From Caulobacter sp. (lineage in GTDB: Bacteria; Pseudomonadota; Alphaproteobacteria; Caulobacterales; Caulobacteraceae): 64,000 nt of DNA. Of this stretch, positions 17,289 through 25,364 are shown piece by piece. Numbering within the stretch: the first letter of the stretch is position 1; every line of letters begins with the position of its first letter. The position numbers and the translations under genes are program-made. Where the stretch lies: NCBI RefSeq assembly GCF_017744445.1, contig NZ_JAGIBH010000018.1:1-64000 (forward strand). The letters are read 5' to 3'. The notes beneath the pieces were generated by a model. It saw only the letters and a list, made by a program, of their open reading frames with translations, had not been told where the DNA came from and did not search any database.

Positions 17289-18728
17289 TTATTCAGCCAT
17301 ACCCGGGGCGGCGGCCTTCATCGGCACCTTGAACGGCAAGGCCTGACGCGCGAGCCCGGCGCCGAAGCTCTCGTCGTCCAGGAGCTTGGCGAACGCCGCC
17401 AGCTCAAGCGGCTTTGAGACAAAATAGCCCTGAATATGATCGCATCCCATCACCCGCAGCAGCGCCAGCACGCCGGCTGTCTCCACGCCCTCGGCCGTGA
17501 CCTCCATACCCAGCGCATGCGCGACGTCGATGGTCGAGCGCACGAGCAGCGGATCCCGGTGGCTGGACGTCAGGGACGAGATGAACATCTTGTCGATCTT
17601 CAGCTCATGGGCGGGCATCTGCTTGAGGTACGAGAGCGATGAGAGGCCCGAGCCATAGTCGTCGATGGCGATCTTCAAGCCCGCATCGACCAGTAATTTA
17701 AGGTTGGCCAACGCGCGCTCGGGGTCTTCGATCACGGCGGTCTCGGTGATTTCCAACCCCAGGGCGCAGCCATCGCACTGGCGCACGGTCTCCAGGATCC
17801 AAGCGCAGAACGAGACATCCGCCAGCAGGCGGCCCGACAGGTTCAGATAGACCGTGACCGGCTTGCCGGCGCGGGCGAGCCAGGCTTGGTCCGAAAGGGC
17901 TCGCCGCACGACCCAGCGGGTGATGTCGGCGATCAGGCCGGTTTCCTCCGCCAAGCCGATGAAGACCTCGGGCGAGATCCAGCCCTTGGCGCCATGACGC
18001 CATCGCAGCAGGGCCTCGGCGGACGCAACCGACTGGGAGGCGACATGGAGCTTGGGCTGGTAGACCAGCGACAGGGCGTCCTCCGCCAGAGCCACGCGCA
18101 GGTCGCGCAACATCGCGCTGGTCTCGGCGGCCTGCTGAAGGTCCGCCTCGCGATAGAGCCGAACGCCGCGGCCTTTGGCCTGGGCCTCGATGAGGGCGTC
18201 AGCGGCGCAATCGGCGGCGTACTCACCGTGCCGCGCGCGGCTGGCGAACCCGATGAGGACCTCAAGGTCGAAGACCTGGCCATCGACGTGCAGGCGCCGC
18301 TCGAGGGCGGCTTCCAGCCTGGCCAGAGCGTCCGCCGCGTCAGCGTCGTCAGCGGCGCTAAAACCAAACTCCAAGCCCGCCCGGCCCACGCGCCCCAGGC
18401 GCGACTGGGGCAGCAGGGCTTTCAGCCGTTCGGCCGTTTGGGCGATGATGTGGTCGGCCACCGAAGACCCGAGCTTGCGCCGCAGGGGATTTAGGCCCCT
18501 GATCGACATGGCCGCGACATAGCCGCCAGCGTCGTCGGCAAGGTCCCTGAGGCTTGCAAAGCTTGGCGCGCGGGCCGCCTCCAGCTGCGCGGCGATCTGA
18601 TTGAACACCCGCTCGGGCGCGGTGTCGCCAGGCGCGCGTAGGCCGGTTTCGCCGGCAGCCAAGCGCGACCAGCCCGCCTGGATGTCAAAGGCTTCAGCGT
18701 CAGACCTTGGCGACGTGAGCGCGTCCAT
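17289..18728 (-). CDS. EAL-domain cyclic-di-GMP phosphodiesterase with degenerate GGDEF
   Basis: A 479-aa cytosolic protein. The N-terminal half resembles a diguanylate cyclase domain, but the active-site signature is RVGRAGLEFGF instead of GGDEF, so cyclase activity is unlikely; a regulatory GTP-binding role is possible. The C-terminal EAL domain (about residues 215-460) keeps SAEALLRW, LEITETAVIED, IDDYGSGLSSLSYL, LKIDKMFI and TAEGVETAG, the metal-binding and catalytic set, so c-di-GMP hydrolysis is expected. No membrane segment is seen. Located among TpsB, FecR and kinase genes, it may tune adhesion or surface attachment. Confidence 0.85.
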   Translation of the reverse strand: MDALTSPRSDAEAFDIQAGWSRLAAGETGLRAPGDTAPERVFNQIAAQLEAARAPSFASLRDLADDAGGYVAAMSIRGLNPLRRKLGSSVADHIIAQTAERLKALLPQSRLGRVGRAGLEFGFSAADDADAADALARLEAALERRLHVDGQVFDLEVLIGFASRARHGEYAADCAADALIEAQAKGRGVRLYREADLQQAAETSAMLRDLRVALAEDALSLVYQPKLHVASQSVASAEALLRWRHGAKGWISPEVFIGLAEETGLIADITRWVVRRALSDQAWLARAGKPVTVYLNLSGRLLADVSFCAWILETVRQCDGCALGLEITETAVIEDPERALANLKLLVDAGLKIAIDDYGSGLSSLSYLKQMPAHELKIDKMFISSLTSSHRDPLLVRSTIDVAHALGMEVTAEGVETAGVLALLRVMGCDHIQGYFVSKPLELAAFAKLLDDESFGAGLARQALPFKVPMKAAAPGMAE

Positions 18729-18814
18729 GACCGTGAGATGATCTTGCAGGCTCTAATTTCGGATTAATGGTTACAAGGCCGGGCCGCGTCGTAAGCTTGG
18801 CAATAGAAGATGAG

Positions 18815-19155
18815 GTCTGTCGCGGCGCCTGAGCAGCGTTCGGCAGGGTTCACCGCCTGGCCTGGCTGGGCGTTGGACCCCGGCGCCGCCGACCGGCCGG
18901 CGTCCCACCACACCGGCTAGAGCCGCCTGGGCCGCGTCGAGCGCCAAAGTCCCCTCCCCCGCCTCGTGCGCCAAGCGCGCCGCTGGCCCGCGCGACGCCC
19001 GCGCCGCGCCGAGGTCAGCGAGGCGTTCGGCCCTTAGGCGCCGCCGTGGCTGTTGGGCCCTGCAGCCCGCCGATGGCCGCTTGGCGATCCGCGCGGGGCG
19101 GGGGGCGGGTTGACGGGGCGCGGGCGGGGTGGCGAGGCCCTGGGCTCGAACGACC
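18815..19155 (+). pseudogene. Degraded gcrA-like copy
   Basis: This stretch aligns base by base with the linker and C-terminal coding region of the GcrA-like gene at 9665-10186. Shared blocks include CACCGCCTGGCCTGGCTGGG, the proline linker region near 18895-18990, and GATCCGCGCGGGGCGGG near 19086-19102. The helix-turn-helix coding part is missing, there are frameshifts and stops, and about 110 bp near the 3' end are deleted before similarity resumes at GGGGTGGCGAGGCCCTGGGC (about 19127-19147). It is a duplicated and decayed copy with no intact frame. The direction follows the parent gene. Confidence 0.75.
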
Positions 19156-19286
19156 TCGCCAGCGTCCGGCTCGGCGGGGCAAGGGACGCTGCGCTCAAGG
19201 CCCGTGCCCCGCCGGCCGGGCCGCCGGCGCGGGGGGCGGTCGCGAGCCCGCGGGCTCTCGCCGTCCCCTCAGCGCAGGAGCGCCTC

Positions 19287-20216
19287 ATGACCCACCCCGC
19301 CCCTCCCCTCACCGGTCCCCTCTCGGTCCTGGAGGCCCAGGCCGTCGCCCTCGACGATCCGCGGCCCCATCCGCCAGAGGACGCCCTCGTCCAGCTTGGC
19401 CAGGTGCTGATGACCGAACTGCTCGACCTCGTCGGCGACACCGCCCTGGAAGATTTCCAGGGCGTGCTCTGCGAGGCCCTGATCGGCGCCTTTCACTCGG
19501 CCTCGCAGCGGATCGACCGCGAGGCTGATCGCGGTCGCGACGAGATCAACCGCCTGGTGCGCGACTTCGACGCCTCGGAGGTGGCCGATACCGACCTGCA
19601 GGACGCCACCCGCCGCACCCGCGCGGCCGACGTGGCGGTGCTGGCCGCCGATCTGGTGCGCGATGCGGCGGCCGAGGCCTATCGGGTGGCCACGGGCGAG
19701 GTCTGGACGCCCTGGCGCGGCAGCGTGCGGCCCTCGCGGGTGACGGCCGCCCAGGTCGAGGCCCGCGAAGCGCTGCGCGCCATGCAGGCCCGCCGTCACC
19801 AGGCCGTCGATCCCGGCCGCGCCGTGGTGGCGTTCCGCGCCGCGCCGGCGGCCGACACCGCCGTGGATGGCGGCCGCATCTTCGACGCGCTGAACTGGGC
19901 TCTGGAAACCTGGCCGGACATGGCCCTGGCGACCAGCGGCGCGCGCGGCGGCGAAAAGCTGGCCATCGGCTGGGCCAAGCAGAAAGGCGTCAAGCTCGTC
20001 CTGGCCAAGGCCGATTTCGATCGCGACGGACGCGCCGCGCCGTTCAAGGCCAATGAGGCGATGCTGGCGCTGGAGCCGGTCTGCGTGCTGACCCTGGCCG
20101 CCAGCCTCCAACCACACCGCCAGGGCGAGGCAAAGGCGTTCGGGCCGGCCCTGAACCTGGCGCAACGGGCCAGCGAGCGCGGCGTGCGCTGCGTGGCGAT
20201 CCGGCTCGCACAGTAG
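19287..20216 (+). CDS. DUF2493 (YspA/YpsA-related SLOG family) plasmid protein
   Basis: A 309-aa protein. The C-terminal 120 residues match DUF2493, a Rossmann-like SLOG domain: GGRIFDALNWALETW, ATSGARGGEKLAIGWAKQKG, and a later FKANEAML in place of the usual GP-RN-ML. SLOG proteins bind nucleotides or nucleotide-sugar ligands; the cellular job of this group is unknown. The N-terminal half is helical and specific to the plasmid family. ATG 19287 has GCAGGAG just upstream; longer frames reach back into the gcrA remnant and are not supported. The leader contains a 14-bp palindrome GAGCCCGCGGGCTC (19243-19256). A strong hairpin follows the stop. Confidence 0.8.
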   Translation: MTHPAPPLTGPLSVLEAQAVALDDPRPHPPEDALVQLGQVLMTELLDLVGDTALEDFQGVLCEALIGAFHSASQRIDREADRGRDEINRLVRDFDASEVADTDLQDATRRTRAADVAVLAADLVRDAAAEAYRVATGEVWTPWRGSVRPSRVTAAQVEAREALRAMQARRHQAVDPGRAVVAFRAAPAADTAVDGGRIFDALNWALETWPDMALATSGARGGEKLAIGWAKQKGVKLVLAKADFDRDGRAAPFKANEAMLALEPVCVLTLAASLQPHRQGEAKAFGPALNLAQRASERGVRCVAIRLAQ

Positions 20217-20221
20217 GGCGT

Positions 20222-20252
20222 CAGGACGCGGCGGCTGCGCCGCCGCGTCCTG
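20222..20252 (+). terminator. Perfect 14-bp stem hairpin after the DUF2493 gene
   Basis: CAGGACGCGGCGGC, loop TGC, GCCGCCGCGTCCTG. It begins 5 bp after the stop codon. No T-tract follows, so it may be a Rho-dependent or bidirectional stop, or an RNA-stability element. Confidence 0.65.
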
Positions 20253-20924
20253 GTCGGTGGAATGGACCCAGAACGTAAGCCAAGATCTAGCGTCGGCGGG
20301 GTCGTGCGCCACGAGGCCTTGCGGTTGGCGATTCGTTCTGATCGGCGTCTCGTTGCGGGGCTGGGCGGCGCTGGCGTTGCGATCCTAGCCGGGATGGACG
20401 GCGACAGCGCAGGCGCGGCGGCCGCCGTGGCGCGGGTCCCGGGGGTGGCGCGCGGTCACCGTTCCACCGTTAGGGAGCGCCCGCCCTCCCCGTCTCGTGG
20501 CCGGGCCAGATTTTCCCGATGTCGCCGGCGGCGTCTAGCGGCGACGCCCTTTGGTGCGGCGCGAGGGCGGCGGGGCGCGCGGCGTTCGCCGGCGGGCGCT
20601 GGAGCCGCCGTTCGCCCCGTCGTCGTGTTGGTCCCGGTTCAGAAGGGCTTTCCAGGGCCCTTGCGCGGTCACCCCGGTCCAGGCCCTTCGCCGCGATCAA
20701 TCACGCCGCCTTCTAGGGCGGGACGGGCGCGGGTCCAAGCCGACCTGGCCAAGCCAGGCGCGCCGGCTGGATCCTCCGGCCTTCCTTGCTGCGCATCGTG
20801 CAGGCCGGTTTCCAGCCGTCGCGGGCTTGGGCCCGGCCCTTGGTCCCCGCCCCACGAGGAGCGTGATCGCGGCGAGGGCCGCGGACCGCCGGGATCCCCT
20901 TCCGGCGGGAGACGGAGAAAGACC
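20253..20924 (+). promoter_or_regulatory. Long non-coding leader of ssb
   Basis: About 670 bp without a convincing gene; the frame that runs through it into ssb has arginine/proline-rich composition and no similarity. It is rich in inverted repeats. The last one (CCGCCGG, 9-nt loop, CCGGCGG at 20886-20908) ends 16 bp before the ssb start, directly before the GGAGAAAG ribosome binding site, so it could modulate ssb translation. Function is unknown. Confidence 0.45.
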
Positions 20925-21326
20925 ATGCTGAACAAGGTCCAACTGATCGGCAACACCGGCGCGGACAGCGAGATCCGCAGCACCGCCAACGGCAAGAAAT
21001 ACGCGACGCTGCGGGTCGCCACCGGCCGCTACGCCAAGAAGGGCGACGAACGTTGCGACTACACCACCTGGCATCAGATCGAGATCTGGAGCCCCGGCAC
21101 GGTGAAGTGGCTGGAGGGCCGGGCGCTGCCCAAGGGCGCGAAGGTCTATGTCGAAGGCGAGATCCGCCACGAGCAGTACCTCGACAAGGACGGCCAGAAG
21201 CGCTTCTTCAGCAAGGTCGTCATTGCCGGACCCGGCCATGAGCTAAAGGCGCTGGAACGTCTGAGCGCCCCCGATAGCGGGACCGGCGAGCCCGAGCCGG
21301 GCGCGTTCGAACCGCAAGAGCCCTAG
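20925..21326 (+). CDS. ssb: Single-stranded DNA-binding protein
   Basis: A 133-aa SSB with an OB fold: MLNKVQLIGNTGAD, ATLRVATGRYAKK, TTWHQIEIWSPG, LPKGAKVYVEGEIRHEQY, and FSKVVIAG. The C-terminal tail is acidic but ends FEPQEP, without the consensus DDDIPF tip that recruits partners in chromosomal SSBs. It is shorter than housekeeping SSB and typical of plasmid copies, which protect the incoming single strand and blunt SOS induction during conjugation. ATG 20925 has GGAGAAAG upstream. A terminator follows, so it is probably monocistronic with its own long leader. Confidence 0.9.
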   Translation: MLNKVQLIGNTGADSEIRSTANGKKYATLRVATGRYAKKGDERCDYTTWHQIEIWSPGTVKWLEGRALPKGAKVYVEGEIRHEQYLDKDGQKRFFSKVVIAGPGHELKALERLSAPDSGTGEPEPGAFEPQEP

Positions 21327-21335
21327 GGCGCAAGA

Positions 21336-21362
21336 CCGCCCCGGCCATCGGCCGGGGCGGTT
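21336..21362 (+). terminator. Terminator after ssb
   Basis: CCGCCCCGGCC, loop ATC, GGCCGGGGCGG followed by TT. A perfect 11-bp stem 9 bp after the ssb stop codon. Confidence 0.8.
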
Positions 21363-21450
21363 CCTTAAGGTCTTCGATCCCCCGACAAAAGGGGCGGCCC
21401 GAGCGGCCGGGGGCCGGCGTGGTGGCCGGGGTCACCGATTCCCCGAGGCG

Positions 21451-21470
21451 ATGTTGGCACGTGCCAACAT
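21451..21470. promoter_or_regulatory. parS-like 20-bp palindrome, copy 1
   Basis: ATGTTGGCACGTGCCAACAT is a perfect 20-bp palindrome with the CACGTG core of bacterial parS sites. Its GTT-N10-AAC form also resembles parS of repABC plasmids. An identical copy is 80 bp downstream and a third lies after parB. Likely bound by the ParB-like protein encoded at 24135, or an operator of rep. Confidence 0.7.
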
Positions 21471-21530
21471 GGCCTGGGTGTTGACCGCAGAGGCGGGGCC
21501 GCGAGGCGGCCGAGGGCGCGGCAGGGGCCA

Positions 21531-21550
21531 ATGTTGGCACGTGCCAACAT
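21531..21550. promoter_or_regulatory. parS-like 20-bp palindrome, copy 2
   Basis: Identical to the palindrome at 21451 and exactly 80 bp from it, ending 85 bp upstream of the rep start. This placement would also suit control of rep transcription. Confidence 0.7.
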
Positions 21551-21635
21551 CGGGCCGCACGCGCGGTGTTGATGTCTCCGGCGGGCCTTGGGGTTTTGCC
21601 TCACCCCTCGCCTGGGCGCACAATGGCGACCGATC

Positions 21636-22598
21636 ATGTCCAAGCGTGCGATTCGAAATCAGGAGTTCGATCTCTTCATCCCGCAGGTCGCCGACCTGGC
21701 GTGGAAGGATCAGCGCGAGCTGATGGAGCGGCCGTTCTTCTCGCTGGGCAAGCGCAAGCGCCTCAAGCCGATCGCGTATGTCTCCCCCGACGGCGACGTG
21801 ACGGTGCGGGTGAGCGCCAATCCCCAGTTCGGCATCGCCACCATCTGGGACGCCGACATCCTGATCTGGGCGACCTCGCACCTGAACAAGCTGCGCGAGC
21901 GCGGCGACAACGACATCCCGCGCACCATCCGCACCACCTCCTACGACCTGCTCAAGGCCATCCATCGCGACACCGGCGGCACGGGCTATCGCGAGCTGCA
22001 GGCGGCGCTGGAGCGGCTGCAGTCGACGACCATCGAGACCAGCCTGCGCGCGCCCAAGCGCAACAAGCGCGCCCAGTTCGGCTGGCTCGACGAGTGGACC
22101 CTGGAATCGGATCCGGTCACCGGCGCGCCGCGCGGCCTGACCCTGACCCTGTCCAACTGGGTCTATGAAGGCCTGATGGCTGATCGGGCGCTGCTGACCC
22201 TGCATCCCGACTACTTCCTGCTCACCGGGGGGCTGGAGCGGGCGATCTATCGCATCGCCCGCAAGCACGCGGGCGACCAGGCCAGCGGCTGGACCTGCCG
22301 GGTCAAGCTGCTGCACGAAAAGTCGGGCAGCGAAGGACCGCTCAAGCAGTTCACCTACCTGCTGAAGAAGATCGTCGCGGCCGACAGCCTGCCCGACTAC
22401 GCCATGAGCCACGCCACCACCCGCGACGGCGAGGCGGCCGTCCACTTCATCCGGCGCGACGCGGCCGAGCGGGGACGAATCAAGGCCGAGCTGGAGGCGA
22501 TGGCGGCGGCCGATTCGCGTCGCGCCCGGGAGGACGCCCGCGCGGCCGAGCTCGACGCGCGGTTCGAGGGCAGGGGCCCCCGGTCGGGGGATCGGTGA
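21636..22598 (+). CDS. repA: Plasmid replication initiator, RPA family
   Basis: A 320-aa initiator of the RPA family (PF10134-like) used by many alphaproteobacterial and gammaproteobacterial plasmids. Features seen are QEFDLFIPQVADLAWKDQRE, MERPFFSLGKRKR, FGIATIWDADILIWATS, a winged-helix-like central region with YDLLKAIHRDTGG, and LERAIYRIARKHAG. It should bind the iterons just downstream and open the origin. ATG 21636 begins the conserved part; the longer frame from 21588 adds residues without family support. The TGA stop lies inside the first iteron, so gene end and origin are physically fused. Two parS-like palindromes are upstream. Confidence 0.9.
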   Translation: MSKRAIRNQEFDLFIPQVADLAWKDQRELMERPFFSLGKRKRLKPIAYVSPDGDVTVRVSANPQFGIATIWDADILIWATSHLNKLRERGDNDIPRTIRTTSYDLLKAIHRDTGGTGYRELQAALERLQSTTIETSLRAPKRNKRAQFGWLDEWTLESDPVTGAPRGLTLTLSNWVYEGLMADRALLTLHPDYFLLTGGLERAIYRIARKHAGDQASGWTCRVKLLHEKSGSEGPLKQFTYLLKKIVAADSLPDYAMSHATTRDGEAAVHFIRRDAAERGRIKAELEAMAAADSRRAREDARAAELDARFEGRGPRSGDR

Positions 22599-22668
22599 CC
22601 TTTTCCTCGGGGGATTGGTGACCCTCGCTTCGGGGGATCAGTGACCGCGTCTCGGGGGATTGGTGACC
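22584..22668 (+). repeat. Four iterons, probable oriV core
   Basis: Four copies of TCGGGGGATYRGTGACC start at 22584, 22607, 22630 and 22652, a spacing of 22-23 bp or about two helical turns. They lie directly after the initiator gene; its stop codon is within copy 1. A less GC-rich stretch at 22669-22760 with repeated CTTCTAAC (near 22731 and 22754) could be the opening region. Unit and position fit initiator-binding iterons, not a CRISPR array. Confidence 0.8.
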
Positions 22669-22860
22669 GGGTCTTCTTGGAAGCCCTTGTCGGGTAAGGG
22701 TTTGGCTGTGGTCGGCCAGGATCTAACCCTTCTAACCTTCGCCGATAACATTCCCTTCTAACGGCGCTGTGGCCGCGTTGGTGCGTGCGTGGCGCCTCGA
22801 GCCTTGGAGGGCTCGACGCCGCGCAAGAACATTAGGGACTTGTTAACCCTGGGCAGGACT

Positions 22861-22901
22861 ATTTTGCAAAATTCCGGTAAGGTCGCCGAAATTTGCAAAA
22901 T
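22861..22901. promoter_or_regulatory. Paired ATTTTGCAAAAT operators upstream of parA
   Basis: ATTTTGCAAAAT at 22861-22872 is a perfect palindrome; a copy with one mismatch lies at 22890-22901, centres 29 bp apart. The second abuts the parA ribosome binding site. P1-type ParA proteins with an N-terminal DNA-binding domain repress their own operon from such sites, so this is the likely par operator. Confidence 0.6.
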
Positions 22902-22911
22902 GGAGGGGGTG

Positions 22912-24120
22912 ATGTCTGCTATCGCCGCAACGTCGCAACGCGACACCGGTCCGGTGCTGCTCGACGCACTGACCCATCTGACCCAGCGCGCCGACCACGT
23001 CATCAATCGCCTGCGGGCGACGGTGTTCGCGCCGGGCTCGGAGAAGATCGTCGACTTCCGTTTTCCGGTCGGTAAGGCCGCCGAAATGGTGGGTAGGTCC
23101 GCCGAGAACATTCGTCTCTACGAGGCTGACGGGAGACTACCCGCGCCGCGTATGACCGAGAATGGCCGCCGCGAGGGCTATAGCCTCGCCGAGATCAATC
23201 ACATGCGCGACGTCTTCGGCACCCGGCCGCGCCGGGGCGAGGGCGATCCGCCGATCGTCCTGGCCGTTCAGAACTTCAAGGGCGGCGTGGGCAAGTCGAC
23301 CCTGACCTGCCACATCGCCCAGTACTTGGCGCTAAAGGGTTATCGCGTCGCGATTATCGACTGCGACAGCCAGGCTTCCTCGACGACGGTGTTTGGCTTC
23401 AATCCCGACATCGACATCGATGACGACCACACTCTGCTGCCGTTCTTCCGGCATGGCGATGAGCCCAATCTCGACTATGCGATCCGGCCGACGGCTTGGC
23501 CGGGCATCGACCTGATCCCGGCCAATCTCGGGCTCTACCAGGCCGAATACGAGGCCGCCGCCAGGATGCGCGGTAGTCCCGAGGTGCTGGACCGCTTGCG
23601 GCGCGGCATCGACGGTATGGCCGGCCGGTATGACGTGGTGCTACTGGATCCGCCGCCGGCCCTGGGCATGATTTCCCTGGCGGTGCTGCGCGCGGCCAAC
23701 GCCTTGCTGATCCCCACGCCGCCCTCGACCGTCGATTTCGCCTCCACCGCCCACTTCCTGAGGATGATCGTCGATACGCTCGGCGTGCTCGACGACTATG
23801 GCCTGACCAAGCGGGGCTTTGAGTTCCTGCGCGTGGTGGCCACCAAGGTCGACGAGGGCAAGAGCGCCCACACCCAGATCCGCGACATGATGTCGGCGGT
23901 GTTCGGGGCCGACATGCTGGCGACCTCGCTGCTCGACTCGGCCGAAATCGACAACGCCAACGTCCAGCTGCGCACGGTCTACGAGGTGTCGGGCGGGGGC
24001 AGCCGCGTGCACGAGCGCTGCCGCAACAATCTCGATCGGCTCAACAGCGAGGTCGAGCTCCTGATCCGGCGGGCGTGGCCCAGCCATCGGGCCGAGCTTC
24101 GTCGTCTGGGTCTGGCTTAA
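22912..24120 (+). CDS. parA: ParA partition ATPase with N-terminal DNA-binding domain
   Basis: A 402-aa type Ia partition ATPase. Residues about 45-105 form a MerR-like helix-turn-helix (FPVGKAAEMVGRSAENIRLY). The deviant Walker A is FKGGVGKSTLT, followed by IIDCDSQASSTTVFG (A') and VVLLDPPPALGM (Walker B region). The initiation codon is ATG 22912, with GGAGGGG just upstream; a longer frame from 22789 would run through the palindromic operators and is rejected. It positions plasmid copies by ATP-dependent DNA binding and probably represses parAB. parB follows after 14 bp, forming an operon ended by a strong terminator at 25221. Confidence 0.92.
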   Translation: MSAIAATSQRDTGPVLLDALTHLTQRADHVINRLRATVFAPGSEKIVDFRFPVGKAAEMVGRSAENIRLYEADGRLPAPRMTENGRREGYSLAEINHMRDVFGTRPRRGEGDPPIVLAVQNFKGGVGKSTLTCHIAQYLALKGYRVAIIDCDSQASSTTVFGFNPDIDIDDDHTLLPFFRHGDEPNLDYAIRPTAWPGIDLIPANLGLYQAEYEAAARMRGSPEVLDRLRRGIDGMAGRYDVVLLDPPPALGMISLAVLRAANALLIPTPPSTVDFASTAHFLRMIVDTLGVLDDYGLTKRGFEFLRVVATKVDEGKSAHTQIRDMMSAVFGADMLATSLLDSAEIDNANVQLRTVYEVSGGGSRVHERCRNNLDRLNSEVELLIRRAWPSHRAELRRLGLA

Positions 24121-24134
24121 AAGGGCAGGGGGTC

Positions 24135-25199
24135 ATGGCCGCATCCACCACGGGCAAGAACCGCAACATTCTGGCCGGCATCATGGGCGACGCCCCGCCG
24201 CCGCCGGTCACCAATACTCCGACGACCGGCCCCAGCGCGGCCGTCGAGACGACGCCGGCTCCGACCATACCGCCGCGGGTCAGCGACCGCATGCTGGGCC
24301 TGGCGCGCGTCACCTCCGGCGACTACCAGGAAAAGACCCTGAAACTAGTCGACCCGGCCCGCTGCCGGATGTGGGAGCGGCATAACCGCAAGTACGACCT
24401 CTTGACGCCCCAGACCTGCTCGGAGCTGCTGGAAGGCCTGCGCTCCCAGCAGAAACAGGAGTTTCCGGCCATCGTGCGCCGGGTGACCGACGATCCTAAC
24501 GTCGACTTCGAGGTCATCTGCGGCGCGCGGCGTCACTGGGCGGTGTCGTACCTGCGCAACGTCGAGCACCGCGACTTCAAGTATCTGGTCGAGGAACGGG
24601 TTCTCGACGACGAGCAGGCCTTCCGCCTGGCCGACATCGAAAATCGCGCCCGCCAGGACCTGTCGGACTATGAGCGGGCCGTCGACTACCTCGACGCCAT
24701 CGAGCGCTATTATGGCGGCGTGGCCATGCGCATGGCCGAGCGTCTCGACGTCGAACGCGGCTGGCTCTCGCGGTTCCTGGACCTGGGTAAGCTGCCCGAG
24801 GATGTCGTGGCCGCCTTCGGCGATCACCTGGCCATCAAGGTCAAGCATGCTCGGGACCTCAAGGCGTTCCTCAACCAGAACCCCGAACGCGGCCGGGTGA
24901 TCGCCGGGGCCAAGAAGCTCGCCGCCGAACAGACCCAGCGTCGCCAGCGCGGCGAGCCCTATCTCGAAGCGGCCAAGGTCGTGGCGGCCCTGCGCAACGC
25001 CGCCATCGCCAAGGCCGCGCCGGCCGCTTTGTCGGCCGAGACGCGGGTGGTCAAGGCCGGCGCGGTGACGCTGTTCACCGTCAAGCCCAAGGGCCCGGCC
25101 AAGGTTGTTCTGGAGTTGGCGCTGGACGCCAGCGCCAGCAATGCAGACTTCGTCGCCGCCCTCGAGGCCGAGCTGGCCCGCCTGCGGCCGAGCGCCTAG
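24135..25199 (+). CDS. parB: ParB-like partition protein
   Basis: A 354-aa centromere-binding protein. After a proline/threonine-rich N-terminus that may contact ParA, the ParB/Srx-type domain shows EFPAIVRRV, ICGARRHWAVSYL and RLADIENRARQDLSDYERAVDY (about residues 120-205). A helix-turn-helix follows (RMAERLDVERGWLSRFLDLGKLP). The GARRHWA stretch occupies the place of the GERRxRA CTP-binding box of canonical ParB proteins. ATG 24135 has a GGCAGGGGGTC ribosome binding site. Its likely DNA target is the 20-bp palindrome present twice upstream of rep and once 70 bp after this gene. Confidence 0.9.
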   Translation: MAASTTGKNRNILAGIMGDAPPPPVTNTPTTGPSAAVETTPAPTIPPRVSDRMLGLARVTSGDYQEKTLKLVDPARCRMWERHNRKYDLLTPQTCSELLEGLRSQQKQEFPAIVRRVTDDPNVDFEVICGARRHWAVSYLRNVEHRDFKYLVEERVLDDEQAFRLADIENRARQDLSDYERAVDYLDAIERYYGGVAMRMAERLDVERGWLSRFLDLGKLPEDVVAAFGDHLAIKVKHARDLKAFLNQNPERGRVIAGAKKLAAEQTQRRQRGEPYLEAAKVVAALRNAAIAKAAPAALSAETRVVKAGAVTLFTVKPKGPAKVVLELALDASASNADFVAALEAELARLRPSA

Positions 25200-25220
25200 G
25201 GCGCGGCGCGGCGTTCATCC

Positions 25221-25252
25221 AAAAGCCCCGCCGGCGACCGGCGGGGCTTTTT
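25221..25252 (+). terminator. Rho-independent terminator of parAB
   Basis: AAAAGCCCCGCCGG, loop CGA, CCGGCGGGGC followed by seven Ts. A textbook intrinsic terminator 21 bp after the parB stop. Confidence 0.93.
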
Positions 25253-25269
25253 TGTTGGCGGCCAGGTCG

Positions 25270-25289
25270 ATGTTGGCACGTGCCAACAT
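25270..25289. promoter_or_regulatory. parS-like 20-bp palindrome, copy 3
   Basis: A third identical ATGTTGGCACGTGCCAACAT, placed between the parAB terminator and a solitary iteron. The position downstream of parB is the classical place for a plasmid centromere. Confidence 0.75.
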
Positions 25290-25292
25290 TCA

Positions 25293-25308
25293 CGGGGGAT
25301 CAGTGACC
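25293..25308 (+). repeat. Solitary iteron copy
   Basis: CGGGGGATCAGTGACC is identical to the third iteron at 22631-22646, in the same orientation, and begins 4 bp after the third palindrome. It may allow initiator binding or handcuffing 2.6 kb from the main array. Confidence 0.7.
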
Positions 25309-25364
25309 ACCCCCCCAATTTTGACGGATTGCGCGGGCCTGGCCGAGCGCGGCAGGCTCGGGCC

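Noticed and set aside
22584..22668. Possible CRISPR array
   Set aside because: Units are 17 bp with 5-6 bp spacers at helical-turn spacing, beside a replication initiator and without cas genes. They are iterons.
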